Part shown: positions 4,522 to 5,642 of the stretch, piece by piece | Layout: each line of letters begins with the position of its first letter | How positions within the stretch are numbered: position 1 is the first letter of the stretch | From: Gammaproteobacteria bacterium | GTDB taxonomy: Bacteria > Pseudomonadota > Gammaproteobacteria > DSM-26407 | NCBI GenBank assembly: GCA_028694565.1 | Contig: JAQVKR010000197.1 | Coordinates: 1-5,642, forward strand | DNA: 5,642 bases | Direction of reading: 5' to 3' | Position numbers and translations under genes: made by a program | The notes under the pieces: model-generated | What the model was told of the DNA's origin: nothing | Database searches by the model: none | The model's input: only the letters and a program-made list of their open reading frames with translations

Positions 4522-5349
4522 CTAGCCCTCGCCATCGATGCAGTACTGATACCAGTCATCGCTGTCCACCGGGTAGGGGCAGGTCCGGCGCGCCTTGTCG
4601 AGCGTCTGCAGGTCGCGCAGCAGCCAGTCGTTGTCCAGGGGGGTGTCACGGCGGTGGCGATCCTGCAGCGATTTGCCGCCGCCGAAGTAGTAGCGCACGC
4701 CGAGGAAGTACTGGTCATAGCCGTCCTCGCCCCGGGCCGCGTCGCCCACCAGGGTCAGCCCGGGCAGCGGCACGAAGCCCGGCAGGTACTCGAAACCCAG
4801 GTTCAGCTGTCCCTCGCCGTCCGCCTCCTGGGCGCCGGCCTTGAACATGAACAGGGGCAGGGGGTACCAGCGGAGATCCAGGCCGGAATTGAGGCCGCTC
4901 CCGAGCCGGTCGGCGTCCTGGTACTCCAGGCGGCCGGTCAGGGTGAAGGGGCCGCTGTACCACTTGCCGATGAAGCCGGCCCGGGCCATGTCGATGTCGC
5001 CCCAGCTGACATGGGCGGCGTTGAAGTCCAGCAGGCCGCGATTCGGGTTGCTCCAGAACAGGTGCCCGCCGAAGCCGAGCACGGAACCGCTGCCCTCCTG
5101 GATGCCGTCGGTGTTCGCCCGGCCGCCGGCCAGGTCGAACTGCAGCCCCCAGTTCTCGTCGAACAGCCAGTCGATGTTCCCGCCCAGGACCTGGGCGCCG
5201 TCGGACTGGGTCTGGCCCCCCATCATGTCGACCGCGGCGTTGGTGACGCCGGGGGTGAACATTCCCTCCTCGGCGGCGGCGGTGCCGGCGGCAAGGGTCA
5301 GGGCGAGTCCGGCGAGGACTCCTCCAAAGGTCGGAATGGCTGGCTTCAT
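4522..5349 (-). CDS. Exported beta-barrel-like protein of unknown function
   Basis: I do not recognise this 275-residue protein. It has a clear Sec signal peptide: MKPA, a hydrophobic stretch at about 9-22 and a TAAA site, giving cleavage after Ala26 before EEGMF. The mature part has short stretches of alternating polar and hydrophobic residues split by Gly/Asp/Asn turns, such as WGLQFDLAGGR (67-77), FTLTGRLEYQD (135-145), SGLDLRWYPL (155-164), GQLNLGFEYL (180-189) and QYFLGVRYYF (213-222), which suggests an outer-membrane beta-barrel. After the last aromatic-ended strand comes a 53-residue charged tail beginning GGGKSLQDRHRRD with cysteines at 257 and 270, which could form a disulfide in the periplasm. 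The ATG at 5349 has GGAG 11 bases upstream, rather distant. It lies on the T6SS strand but 240 bases upstream with a promoter candidate between, so it is probably a separate unit. A periplasmic lipid- or ligand-binding fold is the main alternative. Confidence 0.85.
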   Translation of the reverse strand: MKPAIPTFGGVLAGLALTLAAGTAAAEEGMFTPGVTNAAVDMMGGQTQSDGAQVLGGNIDWLFDENWGLQFDLAGGRANTDGIQEGSGSVLGFGGHLFWSNPNRGLLDFNAAHVSWGDIDMARAGFIGKWYSGPFTLTGRLEYQDADRLGSGLNSGLDLRWYPLPLFMFKAGAQEADGEGQLNLGFEYLPGFVPLPGLTLVGDAARGEDGYDQYFLGVRYYFGGGKSLQDRHRRDTPLDNDWLLRDLQTLDKARRTCPYPVDSDDWYQYCIDGEG

Positions 5350-5424
5350 GGTCGTATGTGCTCCGAGATCCCGGTTCTGGGCACGCCGCAGCCGTGGGTT
5401 CGTCCGTGGCGTGTCTGTGCTTGA

Positions 5425-5454
5425 AGATTAGTCCCGATGCGCCGTGAAGGTAAA
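5425..5454 (-). promoter_or_regulatory. Weak promoter candidate for the exported-protein gene
   Basis: TTTACC (5454-5449, 4 of 6 to the -35) and TAATCT (5430-5425, with the key first, second and last bases) are 18 bases apart. They lie in the most AT-rich part of the 154-base gap after gatB, about 75 bases upstream of the ATG. The rest of this gap shows no U-tract terminator for gatB. Confidence 0.35.
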
Positions 5455-5503
5455 GCGCGGGCAGGGCTGGACTCCGGACAGGTCGTTGTCGTGACAGGGG
5501 GGC

Positions 5504-5642
5504 TCAGGCCTGGTCGAGCAGCTTCTTGAGGACCTCGTTCACCTGGGCCGGGTTGGCCTGGCCGCGGGTGGCCTTCATCACCTGGCCCACGAAGAAGCCG
5601 AGCAGCTTGTCCTTGCCGCCGCGGTAGTCGGCCACCTGGCCC
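5504..5642 (-). CDS. gatB: Asp-tRNA(Asn)/Glu-tRNA(Gln) amidotransferase subunit B, C-terminal end
   Basis: The last 45 codons and the TGA stop (5506-5504) of a gene entering from the right edge. The end matches the GatB C-terminal GatB/YqeY tail domain closely: [20 protein letters not shown], then [20 protein letters not shown] and DQA. GatCAB converts misacylated Glu-tRNA(Gln) or Asp-tRNA(Asn) to the correct aminoacyl-tRNA, and this tail domain contacts the tRNA. The rest of gatB, and probably gatA and gatC, would lie beyond the window. It is a housekeeping gene with no functional tie to the T6SS and marks the chromosomal boundary next to which the secretion locus sits. Confidence 0.95.
   Translation of the reverse strand, partial: GQVADYRGGKDKLLGFFVGQVMKATRGQANPAQVNEVLKKLLDQA

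Noticed and set aside
3389..4525. Plus-strand open frame of 378 codons
   Set aside because: It is antisense to tssA, extremely Ser/Arg/Ala rich with no recognisable domain, and has no convincing start context.
4426..5424. Plus-strand open frame of 332 codons
   Set aside because: It is antisense to a gene with a clear signal peptide and strand pattern, and has shadow-like composition. Only its ribosome binding site is noteworthy, so it is kept as a low-interest finding and not as a gene.
5350..5503. Intrinsic terminator after gatB
   Set aside because: No stem followed by a T-run on the minus strand; only short repeats such as a doubled CCTGTC.

Overview
The window comes from a GC-rich proteobacterial chromosome, probably a gammaproteobacterium. 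That placement is an inference from base composition, the gene set and the gene order, not a species call. All six protein genes I accept lie on the minus strand, so transcription runs from high to low coordinates.

In transcription order, the right edge (5504-5642) holds the last 45 codons of gatB, the housekeeping Asp/Glu-tRNA amidotransferase subunit B. A 154-base spacer with a possible promoter follows. Next is a 275-codon gene (4522-5349) for an exported protein with the look of an outer-membrane beta-barrel and a two-cysteine tail; I do not recognise its family. A 240-base leader region (4282-4521) then precedes the main feature, the first five genes of a type VI secretion system (T6SS): tssA (3229-4269), tssB (2605-3138), tssC (1104-2600), hcp (518-1003) and the 5' part of tagJ/impE (1-426), which runs off the left edge. 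This order matches the start of the Pseudomonas aeruginosa H1-T6SS run (tssA1-tssB1-tssC1-hcp1-tagJ1), so tssE, tssF, tssG and clpV would be expected just outside the window.

Together these genes encode the contractile part of the machine. TssA primes and caps the growing tail. TssB and TssC form the contractile sheath. Hcp forms the inner tube, which is expelled. TagJ is an accessory protein that binds TssB in the systems that carry it. No effector, immunity, VgrG, PAAR or membrane-complex gene is in the window.

The more unusual signals are regulatory. The tssA leader has an extended -10 promoter candidate whose -10 box is built into an imperfect dyad. It also has several GGA motifs, the last set in a 10-of-12 match to the CsrA/RsmA consensus over the tssA start. 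The tssA-tssB, tssC-hcp and hcp-tagJ gaps are each 90-100 bases and each carries a GC-rich hairpin without a U-tract. By contrast tssB and tssC are 4 bases apart and tssB's last two codons form tssC's ribosome binding site. I see no RNA gene, insertion sequence, CRISPR array or clear intrinsic terminator.
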